Below, in pieces: positions 27,087-35,729 of a stretch of 64,000 bases of DNA. The first letter of the stretch is position 1. Every line of letters begins with the position of its first letter. The notes below the pieces were generated by a model. That model worked only from the letters and a program-made list of their open reading frames with translations, was not told the origin of the DNA and made no database searches. The stretch spans positions 312,501-376,500 of the forward strand of contig NZ_CYSD01000037.1 of the NCBI RefSeq assembly GCF_001458415.1. The letters are read 5' to 3'. A program made the translations under genes and the position numbers. Source of the stretch: Tritonibacter multivorans (lineage in GTDB: Bacteria > Pseudomonadota > Alphaproteobacteria > Rhodobacterales > Rhodobacteraceae).

Positions 27087-28592
27087 ATGCTCTGGTCTCT
27101 TACCAAAATTCTCGCTTTCTTCGCGATTGTCTGCGCCCTGACCATCGGCAGCATTGAGCTGATTGGCCTTGCAGGCGGTATTCAAATCACGGTCGCCGGG
27201 GTGGAATACACGCTGACGGCGTTCCAGTCGGTGATCGCGCTGGGCCTCCTGATGGGGTTCAGCTGGGTGTTCTTCAAATTGATCGGCCTGCTGATCGCGC
27301 TGTTCAGAGCCGCCATTGGCGACGAAACGGCACTGACCCGGTTCTGGGGAAAGCGTCGCGAACGCAAAGGTTACAAGGCGCTGGCAGACAGCCTGATGGC
27401 GCTGGCATCTGGCGAGGGGCAGCTGGCGCTGTCCAAGGCAGCCCAAGCAGAGCGCAAATTGAAAAACCCGGCCCTGACCGATCTGCTGGTGGCTCAAGCC
27501 GCTGAAATGGCCGGTGATACCCGCAAGGCCGAAACCGCCTACAAACGTCTGCTGTCGAACCAGAAGACCCGCTTTGTTGGCGTGCGTGGCATTATGAAAC
27601 AGAAGCTGACCGAAGGCGACACGGACACCGCGCGCCAGCTGGCGGAAAAGGCGCTGGCACTGCGTCCTAAGCACGAAGAGGTGCAGGATACCCTGCTGCG
27701 TCTGCAGGCACAGGCCGCAGACTGGGCGGGGGCTCGCAAAACGCTGGCAACCAAGCTGAAGACCGGCACCCTGCCGCGTGATGTCTACAAGCGGCGCGAT
27801 GCGGTGCTGGCGCTGTCCTCGGCCAAGGGTATTCTGGCCGAGGACGCCACGGTTGAGCAGCAGGAACAGGCCATCGAAGCCAACCGCCTGTCGCCTGATC
27901 TGATCCCTGCAGCGGCCCTAGCGGCACGTGCCTATATTGCCAAGGGCAAGACCCGCAATGCGGTGCGCGTGATCAAGAAAGCCTGGGAAGCGCAACCGCA
28001 TCCGGATCTGGCGCATGTCTTTGCGGAAATCGCACCGGATGAAACGCCGGAAGCCCGCGTCAAACGCTTTGCCCAGTTGTTGCGGATCAAGCCTGATCAC
28101 GATGAAACCCGTCTGGTGAAGGCAGAGCTGCTGATCGTGGCCGAAGACTTCCCCGAAGCGCGCCGCGCGCTGGGCGATCTGGTTGAACGCGCACCGGATG
28201 CACGCGCCCTGACGCTGATGGCTGCGATCGAAAAGGGCGAAGGCGCATCGGATGCGGTGATCCAGGGCTGGCTGACCAAGGCGCTGTCCGCGCCGCGTGG
28301 TCCGCAGTGGGTCTGTGACAGCTGTAACCACATCCACGCGGAATGGAGCCCTGTCTGCGAAAACTGCGGCAGCTTTGACACGCTGAGCTGGAAACGCCCG
28401 GAAACCCCAGAGATCGCAACAGCGACCGGAGCACAAATGTTGCCCTTGATCGTGGGCAAGCCGGACACCGCCCTGCCGGTTGCTGAGGTGGAGGTTGTGA
28501 CCCCGGAAGATGTCACAGACGCGCAAGCGCCGACCAAGACAGCAGAAGATGCCGTTGAAGACGGGGAAAAAGCTGAAAAGATCGCCAGCTGA
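27087..28592 (+). CDS. HemY-like membrane TPR protein with zinc ribbon
   Basis: A 501-residue protein with two N-terminal membrane segments (LTKILAFFAIVCALTIGSIE and about residues 46-70), then TPR-like helices (for example DTDTARQLAEKALALRPKH) and a C-terminal zinc ribbon CDSC...CENC (about residues 408-427). It resembles the HemY N-terminal family, associated with haem biosynthesis operons by position, and in Rhodobacterales is found beside mic60. The enzymatic HemY (protoporphyrinogen oxidase) of Gram-positives is unrelated. It follows the mic60-like gene by 10 bases and is probably co-transcribed. Role unproven; an envelope scaffolding role is inferred. Confidence 0.82.
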   Translation: MLWSLTKILAFFAIVCALTIGSIELIGLAGGIQITVAGVEYTLTAFQSVIALGLLMGFSWVFFKLIGLLIALFRAAIGDETALTRFWGKRRERKGYKALADSLMALASGEGQLALSKAAQAERKLKNPALTDLLVAQAAEMAGDTRKAETAYKRLLSNQKTRFVGVRGIMKQKLTEGDTDTARQLAEKALALRPKHEEVQDTLLRLQAQAADWAGARKTLATKLKTGTLPRDVYKRRDAVLALSSAKGILAEDATVEQQEQAIEANRLSPDLIPAAALAARAYIAKGKTRNAVRVIKKAWEAQPHPDLAHVFAEIAPDETPEARVKRFAQLLRIKPDHDETRLVKAELLIVAEDFPEARRALGDLVERAPDARALTLMAAIEKGEGASDAVIQGWLTKALSAPRGPQWVCDSCNHIHAEWSPVCENCGSFDTLSWKRPETPEIATATGAQMLPLIVGKPDTALPVAEVEVVTPEDVTDAQAPTKTAEDAVEDGEKAEKIAS

Positions 28593-28621
28593 TCCAACGG
28601 ATCTTTACTGCGAAGACTTCG

Positions 28622-28649
28622 AAGGCGCGTCGGGAAACCTGCGCGCCTT
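28622..28649 (+). terminator. Probable terminator after hemY-like gene
   Basis: An 8-bp GC-rich stem (AAGGCGCG / CGCGCCTT) with a 12-base loop follows the stop by 29 bases and runs into TGCTTTG. The T tract is short. It lies between convergent hemY-like and tRNA-Thr transcripts. Confidence 0.5.
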
Positions 28650-28702
28650 TGCTTTGTGCCGCAGTTTTGGCGGCCTAACGTCGATGGTGTAAACGGGAAG
28701 GA

Positions 28703-28778
28703 TGGTGCCGATGATAGGACTCGAACCTACGACCCACGCATTACGAATGCGTTGCTCTACCAGCTGAGCTACATCGGC
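28703..28778 (-). tRNA. tRNA-Thr (anticodon CGT)
   Basis: On the minus strand a complete 76-base cloverleaf is visible: acceptor GCCGATG / CATCGGC, D arm GCTC...GAGC, anticodon stem ACGCA / TGCGT around loop TTCGTAA (anticodon CGT, reading ACG), T arm GTAGG / CCTAT around TTCGAGT, discriminator A and an encoded CCA. As an ANN-reading tRNA it should carry the t6A made by TsaE and TsaD of this window. Confidence 0.96.
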
Positions 28779-28963
28779 GCCGGGCATGGATATAGTCAGG
28801 CCGATTTGGTGAGGCAAGCCCAAAGGGTGCAGCCTGAGCGTGGAAGCGCCCCCCCAAAACCGCAGCCAAAGGTGTTTGACGTATCGTAAGTATGGACAGA
28901 AATCCCTGCCGCAGGCCTCCATGAACGCAACGAAGATCTCGACGCAGTGGGAGGAACGCGGCG

Positions 28964-30595
28964 ATGAAGTTCGACTATGTGATTGTGGGGGGCGGTTCTG
29001 CCGGCTCCACCCTTGCCGCGCGATTGAGCGAAGATCCGGATAAAACCGTCTGCCTTCTTGAGGCAGGGGGTGGCGGCAAGGATTTGGTGATCCGAATGCC
29101 TGCGGGCGCTGTTGCGATGATTCCCGGGCGACCCAAGATCAACAACTGGGCGCTTGAGACCGTGCCGCAGCCGGGGCTCAAGGGGCGGCGCGGCTATCAG
29201 CCTCGGGGGCGTGCGCTTGGAGGCTCCAGCGCCATCAATGCGATGCTTTATGTACGGGGCCATGCCAGCGACTATGACGATTGGGCTGCGCTGGGCTGCC
29301 CCGGATGGGGGTGGGAGGACGTACTGCCCTACTTCAAGAAGTCAGAGAACAATGGCGACTTCCAAGATGACCTACATGGCACGGATGGTCCGCTGCAGGT
29401 CAGCGCACAGAAAACGCCGCGGCCATTGACGGAGGCCTTTGTAAAGGCCGGGGAAGCGCTGCAGATCCCGTCGCGTGCGGATTTCAACACCGGGGAGCAC
29501 GAGGGCATTGGCCATTATCAGGTGACCCAATTTCATGACACCGCCAAGAACGGAGAGCGCTGTTCCGCAGCCGCAGGTTACCTGTTTCCCGCTATGGATC
29601 GCCCGAATCTGACGGTTCTGACCCTCGCATCCGCGCAGCGTATTCTGTTTGAGGGCAAACGCGCGGTTGGCGTTGCATTTAAAACGGCGGGCAAAACGCA
29701 GGAGGTGTTTGCCACGCGGGAAGTGATCCTGTGTGGCGGCGCCTTCCATTCCCCACAACTGTTGCAGCTGTCTGGGATTGGTGATCGGGCGGATCTGGAA
29801 CCTCTGGGCATTCCAATGGTCTATCACGCGCCAGAGGTGGGGCAGAACCTTCAGGACCATCTTGATTTCATCCTCAGCTATAAAACGCGGGACCGGGACA
29901 ATTTTGGGATTTCCCTTCCGGGCGCAGTGAAGCTGATCACAGAAGGGCTGCGCTGGCGAAAGGACGGAACTGGCATGCTGGCAACGCCCTTCGCCGAAGG
30001 GGCGGCTTTTCTGAAAACGGACCCCGCCCTGCCGCGGCCAGACATCCAGCTGCATTTTGTGATTGGGATTGTTGATGACCACGCGCGCAAACTGCACCCC
30101 GGGCACGGGTTCAGCTGCCACATCTGCGTTTTGCGTCCAAAATCTATGGGGACGGTGCGCCTCGCCTCGGCTGATCCGAGCGCTGCCCCCCTGATCGATC
30201 CACAGTTCCTTGCGGACCGCGAAGACCTTGAGGTGTTGGTTGCAGGCACCCGGATTGCACGCCGGATCATGCAGACTGCGCCCTTGGCAGATTTTGTGGC
30301 GCGTGAGCTGTATATAAATGGCGATGCCTCGGATGCAGAATTGGAGGATCACATTCGAGCGCGCGCCGACACAATCTATCATCCGGTTGGAACTTGTCGG
30401 ATGGGCGACGACAGAAATGCGGTGGTTGATCCGCAGCTTCGGGTCAATGGGGTTGAGGGGCTGCGAGTGGTCGATGCGTCGATTATGCCGCGTCTCATTG
30501 GCGGCAATACCAATGCTCCGACAATTATGATTGCGGAAAAGGCCGCCGATATGATCCGCGCGGATGCGAACGCACAACGTTTTGTGGCGCGGTAG
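28964..30595 (+). CDS. GMC-family FAD oxidoreductase (choline/alcohol dehydrogenase-like)
   Basis: A 543-residue flavoprotein of the glucose-methanol-choline family. It has the N-terminal FAD loop YVIVGGGSAGSTLAARLSE, the GMC signature GRALGGSSAINAMLYVRG, the second signature around GGAFHSPQLLQLSGIGD, and the catalytic His in HPVGTCRMG near the C-terminus, followed by GGNTNAPTIMIAEKAADMI. Substrate cannot be fixed: relatives include choline dehydrogenase (BetA) and alcohol dehydrogenases. No betB or betI lies next to it, so a dedicated glycine-betaine role is not supported by context. A GGGAGG ribosome site is present. Confidence 0.9.
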   Translation: MKFDYVIVGGGSAGSTLAARLSEDPDKTVCLLEAGGGGKDLVIRMPAGAVAMIPGRPKINNWALETVPQPGLKGRRGYQPRGRALGGSSAINAMLYVRGHASDYDDWAALGCPGWGWEDVLPYFKKSENNGDFQDDLHGTDGPLQVSAQKTPRPLTEAFVKAGEALQIPSRADFNTGEHEGIGHYQVTQFHDTAKNGERCSAAAGYLFPAMDRPNLTVLTLASAQRILFEGKRAVGVAFKTAGKTQEVFATREVILCGGAFHSPQLLQLSGIGDRADLEPLGIPMVYHAPEVGQNLQDHLDFILSYKTRDRDNFGISLPGAVKLITEGLRWRKDGTGMLATPFAEGAAFLKTDPALPRPDIQLHFVIGIVDDHARKLHPGHGFSCHICVLRPKSMGTVRLASADPSAAPLIDPQFLADREDLEVLVAGTRIARRIMQTAPLADFVARELYINGDASDAELEDHIRARADTIYHPVGTCRMGDDRNAVVDPQLRVNGVEGLRVVDASIMPRLIGGNTNAPTIMIAEKAADMIRADANAQRFVAR

Positions 30596-30954
30596 CAGTT
30601 CCGAAAGGGAATTGTGCCAAAGTCATCGGGTCGGGAGCGGTGATGCCGCAGCCTGACCCCTGGCGGAGGGGCCCTGTTCAGAAGACGCAGTGGGCACGAA
30701 TCGTCGAAATTCCACGGTCTGTCCTGACTGTTTAAAGCCAACTCAAGTGCCCGGAATTTCAGCGTGCCACATTGTTGCCACAAGATCTCCTCGGTCTTGC
30801 CATAGCTCCACCTTGAAAAAGCCAGTATGGCCGCACTTTTGCCTTATAAATCAATCGTTTGGATAGGTTAGTTGGGGCAATTTTATCTGTTAAGAACTGG
30901 TTAGGAAACGCCTCTGTATCCCGGTTATGGGTGAACAGAAAAGGTGGTGGGAAC
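30596..30954. other. Intergenic region before motB
   Basis: This 359-base gap holds no convincing gene: an in-frame extension of motB back to 30859 lacks homology. It is AT-richer toward motB and contains a CtrA-like box at 30890-30905, so it probably carries the motB promoter. Confidence 0.6.
30890..30905 (+). promoter_or_regulatory. CtrA-like box upstream of motB
   Basis: TTAA-N7-TTAGG, one mismatch from the alphaproteobacterial CtrA consensus TTAA-N7-TTAA, 50 bases ahead of the motB start. CtrA controls motility genes in many roseobacters. Found by eye. Confidence 0.45.
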
Positions 30955-31800
30955 ATGTCTGCGAACAGCAACGAAGCTCCTATTATTATCAAGAAAGTGA
31001 AGAAGGGTGGCGGTGACGGCCACCATGGTGGCGCGTGGAAAGTGGCTTATGCTGACTTTGTGACCGCGATGATGGCCTTCTTCCTTCTCATGTGGCTTTT
31101 GAACGCGACCACGGAAAAACAGCGAAAAGGTCTGGCGGATTACTTCTCGCCGTCTATTCCGCTGAGCCGTGTGTCTGGTGGTGGCAATGGCGCTTTCCAA
31201 GGTGACACGATGTTCACCGAAGAAGTGAAGCCGCAGTCGGGGATCGGGGCAACCAAAGAAAACCCGACGGATTCTTCGCGGGCTCAGGGGGACTCGGGTG
31301 TTGCCGACAGCGAACAGAACGATGCCGAGGAAGAAACCTTCCGCCAGATCGAAGAAGAGCTGATGGGCCGTGGTGGCGAAAGCATGGTCAGTATTGATCT
31401 TGCCCGCCATATCGTCACCCGCGTGACCGACGAGGGTCTGATTATCGAACTCTTTGAAACCGAGGACGCGCAGCTGTTCGAAAAAGGCAGTGAGCTGCCA
31501 ACAGCCCTGATGCGCGATCTTCTGCGGATGGTGGCCCGTATCACGGCCAAGGTGGAGAACAATGCGGCCATTGGCGGCCACGTCAGATCGTCTCCGGTGG
31601 TGGTGGCGGACAATCCGGTCTGGGCCCTCAGCCATGCCCGTGCGGATGCGTCACGCAAGCTGCTGGAAAGCGGTGGCATGAAGTCCAACCGAATCTCCCG
31701 CGTGACAGGTTTTGCCGATCGCAAACTCTCAGCCCGCAATCCGATGTCGGTGCGCAATAACCGGATCGAAATCACCTTGCTTCGGAAAGAGGTGAAATAA
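30955..31800 (+). CDS. motB: Flagellar stator protein MotB
   Basis: The 281-residue stator B subunit. The proton-binding Asp is residue 34 in the classic stretch GAWKVAYADFVTAMMAFF, followed by the single membrane segment. An acidic linker leads to an OmpA-like peptidoglycan-binding domain with WALSHARADASRKLL and VRNNRIEITL. Oddly, the usual GHTD motif reads GHVRSSP, so the conserved Asp is missing. The start at 30955 is used because homology begins right after. Unusually, motA is not adjacent but about 11 kb away in another operon. flgE follows after 117 bases. Confidence 0.93.
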   Translation: MSANSNEAPIIIKKVKKGGGDGHHGGAWKVAYADFVTAMMAFFLLMWLLNATTEKQRKGLADYFSPSIPLSRVSGGGNGAFQGDTMFTEEVKPQSGIGATKENPTDSSRAQGDSGVADSEQNDAEEETFRQIEEELMGRGGESMVSIDLARHIVTRVTDEGLIIELFETEDAQLFEKGSELPTALMRDLLRMVARITAKVENNAAIGGHVRSSPVVVADNPVWALSHARADASRKLLESGGMKSNRISRVTGFADRKLSARNPMSVRNNRIEITLLRKEVK

Positions 31801-31812
31801 AATCAATGACAA

Positions 31813-31852
31813 AGCGGCTAACAGTTGTCTCAGATTTTATCTGTTAGCCGCT
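31813..31852. repeat. Perfect 12-bp inverted repeat between motB and flgE
   Basis: Arms AGCGGCTAACAG (31813-31824) and CTGTTAGCCGCT (31841-31852) are exact reverse complements around a 16-base AT-rich loop. No T run follows, so it is not a standard terminator. The right arm contains the TTAG half of a CtrA-like box. Confidence 0.85.
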
Positions 31853-31859
31853 CGTTAAG
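31844..31859 (+). promoter_or_regulatory. CtrA-like box upstream of flgE
   Basis: TTAG-N7-TTAAG, one mismatch from TTAA-N7-TTAA, 58 bases ahead of the flgE start and overlapping the right arm of the inverted repeat. Confidence 0.4.
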
Positions 31860-31917
31860 TGAAGATGGGGTAGCCGTTGTTCTGAAGACAATTTTGATGC
31901 AGCAGAAAGGCGTATCT

Positions 31918-33219
31918 ATGTCCATTTCTTCCTCGCTTAATGCTGGTGTATCCGGCCTGAATGCGAACGCGACCCGTCTGGCGACCATTTCCGACAACAT
32001 CGCCAACGCCAGTACCGCAGGTTACAAGCGGATGACCACCAGCTTTGAATCCATGGTGATTGGTGGCAGCGGAGGCGGGTATGCCGCAGGCGGTGTGGGA
32101 ACTGTCAACACCCGCATGATTGCCGAACGTGGTTCTCTTGTCTCGACCACCAACGCCACAGACTTGGCTGTAAGCGGCGGTGGTTTCCTGCCGGTCGCAT
32201 CCATTACCGAGATTGAGGCCGGCGAAGACCCGACCATGGCCCTGACCACGACCGGTTCTTTCCGCCTGAACGAAGATGGTTACTTGACCACACCCAGCGG
32301 CCTTGCGCTGCTTGGCTTCCCGGCGTCTGCGGATCAGTCTTTCCCTTCTGTTCCACGTGACAGCGCGTCTGCGTTGGAGCCGGTGCGGATCAACACTGCT
32401 GCCCCTTCTGCTGAACCAACCACCGAGGTGCGCTTGGGGGTGAACCTGCCCGCTGACGAAACCGCTGCCGGTGCTTCTGGTGACCCGATCACCCAGACCA
32501 TGGAATATTATGACAACCTCGGTCGTACGCAAGAGTTGACCTTGACCTACACCCCGACTGTTCCGGGCACGGGTAATTCCAATGAATGGACGCTTGTGAT
32601 CACCGACAGTGCCACGAACTCTGGTGGTACAACGATTGGCGAATACACCCTGACGTTCAATGATGATGCGACAGCCAAGGGCCTGAACGCAGTGGCAACA
32701 ACCACTGGTACAGCCTATGACAGCGCCGCAGGCACCATTGCCATTACCACAGGCAGCGGTCCAGTGGAGATCTTCATTGGCACCCCCGGCAACGATGATG
32801 GCATGACGCAGGTCGCAACCGAGTTCAGTGCCCAGACTATTGAAAAAGATGGCTATCCAGCTGCCAGCCAGACCGGCGTGAACGTGGATGAAAACGGCTA
32901 TGTTCATGCGCTGTTTGACAATGGCAGCAGCCGGGTTGTCTACCAGATCCCGCTTGCCCATATGGCGAACCCAAATGGCATGCAGGCAATGGACTCCCAA
33001 ACCTATCGCCCGACTGCTGACAGCGGGTCCTTCTACCTTTGGGATGCAAATGCAGGCCCCACGGGATCCATTCAGAACTATGCGCGCGAAGAATCCACCA
33101 CTGATGTTGCGGGCGAACTGACCGCAATGATCCAGACGCAGCGGTCTTATTCTTCCAATGCCACGGTTATTCAGACCGTAGATGAAATGCTGCAGGAAGC
33201 GACCAACCTCAAGCGCTGA
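31918..33219 (+). CDS. flgE: Flagellar hook protein FlgE
   Basis: The 433-residue hook subunit. The N-terminal rod/hook motif reads SLNAGVSGLNANATRLATIS followed by DNIANASTAGYKR; the C-terminus TAMIQTQRSYSSNATVIQT and a terminal helix form the D0 coil. The middle is rich in Thr/Gly, as expected for the exposed domain. The start at 31918 has an AAAGG ribosome site. It leads the hook-junction set flgK, flgL and the P-ring gene flgI, all in the same direction. Confidence 0.95.
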   Translation: MSISSSLNAGVSGLNANATRLATISDNIANASTAGYKRMTTSFESMVIGGSGGGYAAGGVGTVNTRMIAERGSLVSTTNATDLAVSGGGFLPVASITEIEAGEDPTMALTTTGSFRLNEDGYLTTPSGLALLGFPASADQSFPSVPRDSASALEPVRINTAAPSAEPTTEVRLGVNLPADETAAGASGDPITQTMEYYDNLGRTQELTLTYTPTVPGTGNSNEWTLVITDSATNSGGTTIGEYTLTFNDDATAKGLNAVATTTGTAYDSAAGTIAITTGSGPVEIFIGTPGNDDGMTQVATEFSAQTIEKDGYPAASQTGVNVDENGYVHALFDNGSSRVVYQIPLAHMANPNGMQAMDSQTYRPTADSGSFYLWDANAGPTGSIQNYAREESTTDVAGELTAMIQTQRSYSSNATVIQTVDEMLQEATNLKR

Positions 33220-33275
33220 TCCTAGCGGCGCTTGAACCCTCATAAACTCCTGTTTTCACAGAAGGTGATACACGG

Positions 33276-34721
33276 ATGACACTCACATCGGCTCTAAACA
33301 GTGCGATGACCGGGATCACGGCGGCGAGTAAACAAACCGCTGTGGTGTCGGACAATCTGGCAAATGCACTGACACCGGGCTATCACCGCCGCTCGGTTGA
33401 ACTGTCGACCAACGCCTATACCAGTGGTGTCCAGGTTGGCTCTGTCACGCGCGCCCTGGATCCTGCGATCCAAAAAAGCGTGCGCGCAGCGGAAGCGACA
33501 TACTCTGGCGCAGCCGTGACGGCGAATTTTCACACTCGGATGTCTGACCTGATCGGATCGATCAATGACGACTATTCGCTGGCTCAGCGTCTGACAGATG
33601 TGGAATCCGCGCTGATCGAAGCAACCTCGCTGCCGCATTCTGACGCGCGCTTGAACGATTTGTCGATGCAGGCCGAGGAACTGGCCGTTGCCGTCAATAC
33701 TGCGGCGGAAGGGCTTTCTGACCTGCGCAATTCCTCGGAAGAGTCGATTGCGCATCTGGTTCGGGATCTGCAGACAAATCTGCAGGCTGTCGATGATATC
33801 AATGATGAGATCCTGGCTGCCAAGATCGGTGGTCTGGACACGGCACCGCTGGAAGATCAGCGCGACAATCTTGTGGATGCGATCAATAAGGTTATCCCTG
33901 TTCAGATCCACAATCGCGATAATGAGGCAATCGCGCTCTATACCTCGAACGGCATTAAACTGCTCGACGGATCCCCGGCTGAAATTTCCTTTGACGAGAC
34001 TGCGATCGTCACGCCCTTTATGACCATCGACAACGGTATGCTGTCAGGTCTGGAAATCGATGGACGCACCGTTGATACCACATTGAACGGCGCGCTGGGC
34101 GGCGGCGAGATGGCGGCACATTTCCATGTGCGGGATGTGGCTGCTGTGCAGGCACAGGAAGACCTTGATGTCTTTGCAGGCAGCCTGATCGAACGCTTCC
34201 AGTCTTCCACGGTGGACCCGACGATTGGCGCGGGGGATACAGGGCTGTTTACCGACAACGGCAGCGTCTATGACCCGACCAATTTGACTGCAATTTCCAG
34301 CCGCATCAGCCTGAACGCTTCGGTGTCGCTGTCTGGTGACGGTGAAACCTGGCGTTTGCGCGACGGTCTGCATGCAACAGGGATTGGCAATCAGGGCGAT
34401 ACCACAATCCTGAACGCCTATGGGGATGCGCTGTCTGATCCTCAGACGGTCAGCTCAAATGGCATCGGTTCGGGCGATTACAGCGCCTATGACATGGTGT
34501 CCAATATTCTGACCCATCACACGCAGGAAACCACCTGGGGCGAGCACGAGCTGGCTTATGCGTCGACCATTTTCCAGGAAATGCAGGGGCGCGAGCTGGA
34601 GATGGGTGTCGACACGGATGCCGAACTGCAGACCCTAATGACCCTCGAGACGATCTATGCTGCCAATGCCCGGATGATCCAGGCAATTGACGAGATGCTC
34701 GACCAACTGATGAGGATTTAA
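33276..34721 (+). CDS. flgK: Hook-filament junction protein FlgK
   Basis: HAP1, the first junction zone between hook and filament. The 481-residue protein has the N-terminal LNSAMTGITAASKQTAVVSD and NLANALTPGYHRR motif and a C-terminal coil TLMTLETIYAANARMIQAID. It lies 56 bases after flgE and three bases before flgL. No filament cap gene fliD is seen nearby. Confidence 0.93.
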   Translation: MTLTSALNSAMTGITAASKQTAVVSDNLANALTPGYHRRSVELSTNAYTSGVQVGSVTRALDPAIQKSVRAAEATYSGAAVTANFHTRMSDLIGSINDDYSLAQRLTDVESALIEATSLPHSDARLNDLSMQAEELAVAVNTAAEGLSDLRNSSEESIAHLVRDLQTNLQAVDDINDEILAAKIGGLDTAPLEDQRDNLVDAINKVIPVQIHNRDNEAIALYTSNGIKLLDGSPAEISFDETAIVTPFMTIDNGMLSGLEIDGRTVDTTLNGALGGGEMAAHFHVRDVAAVQAQEDLDVFAGSLIERFQSSTVDPTIGAGDTGLFTDNGSVYDPTNLTAISSRISLNASVSLSGDGETWRLRDGLHATGIGNQGDTTILNAYGDALSDPQTVSSNGIGSGDYSAYDMVSNILTHHTQETTWGEHELAYASTIFQEMQGRELEMGVDTDAELQTLMTLETIYAANARMIQAIDEMLDQLMRI

Positions 34722-34724
34722 GCC

Positions 34725-35729
34725 ATGATGGTTCGATCTTATGGCGACATGGCGCAGTATCTTTTCCTGCGCAACCGGAGTGTCGACCTGAATGACACCC
34801 TCGATACCCTGACCCAGGAAATCAGCACCGGCATTTCCTCCAATCTGCCCGAAAAGCTGGGTGGCGATCTTGGGTTTGTGACTGACCTGGAACGGTCTAT
34901 TGCGAAGATGGACAGCTATCAGGTGGCGGCGCAGGAAACCGCGCTGTTTGCCAGCACCGCTCAGACGTTCATTGGCCGCATCAATGACAATGCCCAATCG
35001 ATCGGCACCGATATTCTGGCGCTGACTGCTGGTACAAACGATACAACCACGCAGAGCCTTGCCGATCAGTCGCGCGTTTATCTTGAAAGTGCCATCTCCA
35101 ATCTGAATGGTCAGCTGTCCGGTCGCAGCCTGTTTGCAGGAACCGACACCGCAGCGGTGCCTTTGGAAAGCGCGGACACCATGATGGCTGCCCTGCAGGT
35201 CGAGGTGTCCGGCCTGACGGATCCAGATGATATCGTGGCTGCGGTTGAAGATTGGTTCAATGATCCGACCGGTTTTGACGTTGTGATGTACAACGGGTCC
35301 ACCAGCGACGTGGCCCCGGTTCGGATTGGCACAGCCGAAGAAGTCAGCATCTCCCTGCGGGCGGATGATGATCGCTTCAAAGACGCAATGATGGGCTTTG
35401 CCCTTGGTGCTTTGGCGGGGGATGAGACCCTTGGCCTGACGCCCGGCGAAGCGGGGGATCTGCTGGATCGCGCCGGTGTGCGTATTGTTGCGGCACAGAC
35501 CAGCCTGACCGAAGTTCAGGCGGACCTCGGTTTCATTGAACACCGTATCGAAGAAACCCAGACCCGCAATGCGGCAGCTTTGACCTCCATGAGTGTCACG
35601 CTGAATGATCTGATCCTGGCAGACACCGCTGAATCCGCATCGCGCCTTGAAGAAGTGCAGTTCCAGCTGGAAGCACTTTACACAATCACGGCGCGGTCCT
35701 CGCAACTCAATCTGTTGAACTACATGTAA
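34725..35729 (+). CDS. flgL: Hook-filament junction protein FlgL
   Basis: HAP3, the second junction protein, flagellin-like at both ends. The 334-residue product begins MVRSYGDMAQYLFLRNRSVD, has LTQEISTGISSNLPEKLGGD near the N-terminus and ends with the coil EVQFQLEALYTITARSSQLN. Two adjacent ATG codons (34725 and 34728) are possible starts. It shares its last base with the flgI start (TAATG). Confidence 0.92.
   Translation: MMVRSYGDMAQYLFLRNRSVDLNDTLDTLTQEISTGISSNLPEKLGGDLGFVTDLERSIAKMDSYQVAAQETALFASTAQTFIGRINDNAQSIGTDILALTAGTNDTTTQSLADQSRVYLESAISNLNGQLSGRSLFAGTDTAAVPLESADTMMAALQVEVSGLTDPDDIVAAVEDWFNDPTGFDVVMYNGSTSDVAPVRIGTAEEVSISLRADDDRFKDAMMGFALGALAGDETLGLTPGEAGDLLDRAGVRIVAAQTSLTEVQADLGFIEHRIEETQTRNAAALTSMSVTLNDLILADTAESASRLEEVQFQLEALYTITARSSQLNLLNYM

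Noticed and set aside
28964-30595. Choline dehydrogenase betA of a glycine-betaine operon
   Set aside because: GMC motifs are clear, but no betB, betI or choline transporter lies alongside, so the specific name is not supported.
31855-33243. 462-codon minus-strand frame opposite flgE
   Set aside because: Shadow of flgE; low-complexity composition without domain, while flgE motifs are clear.
34635-35705. 356-codon minus-strand frame opposite flgL
   Set aside because: Shadow of flgL; no ribosome site or family match.
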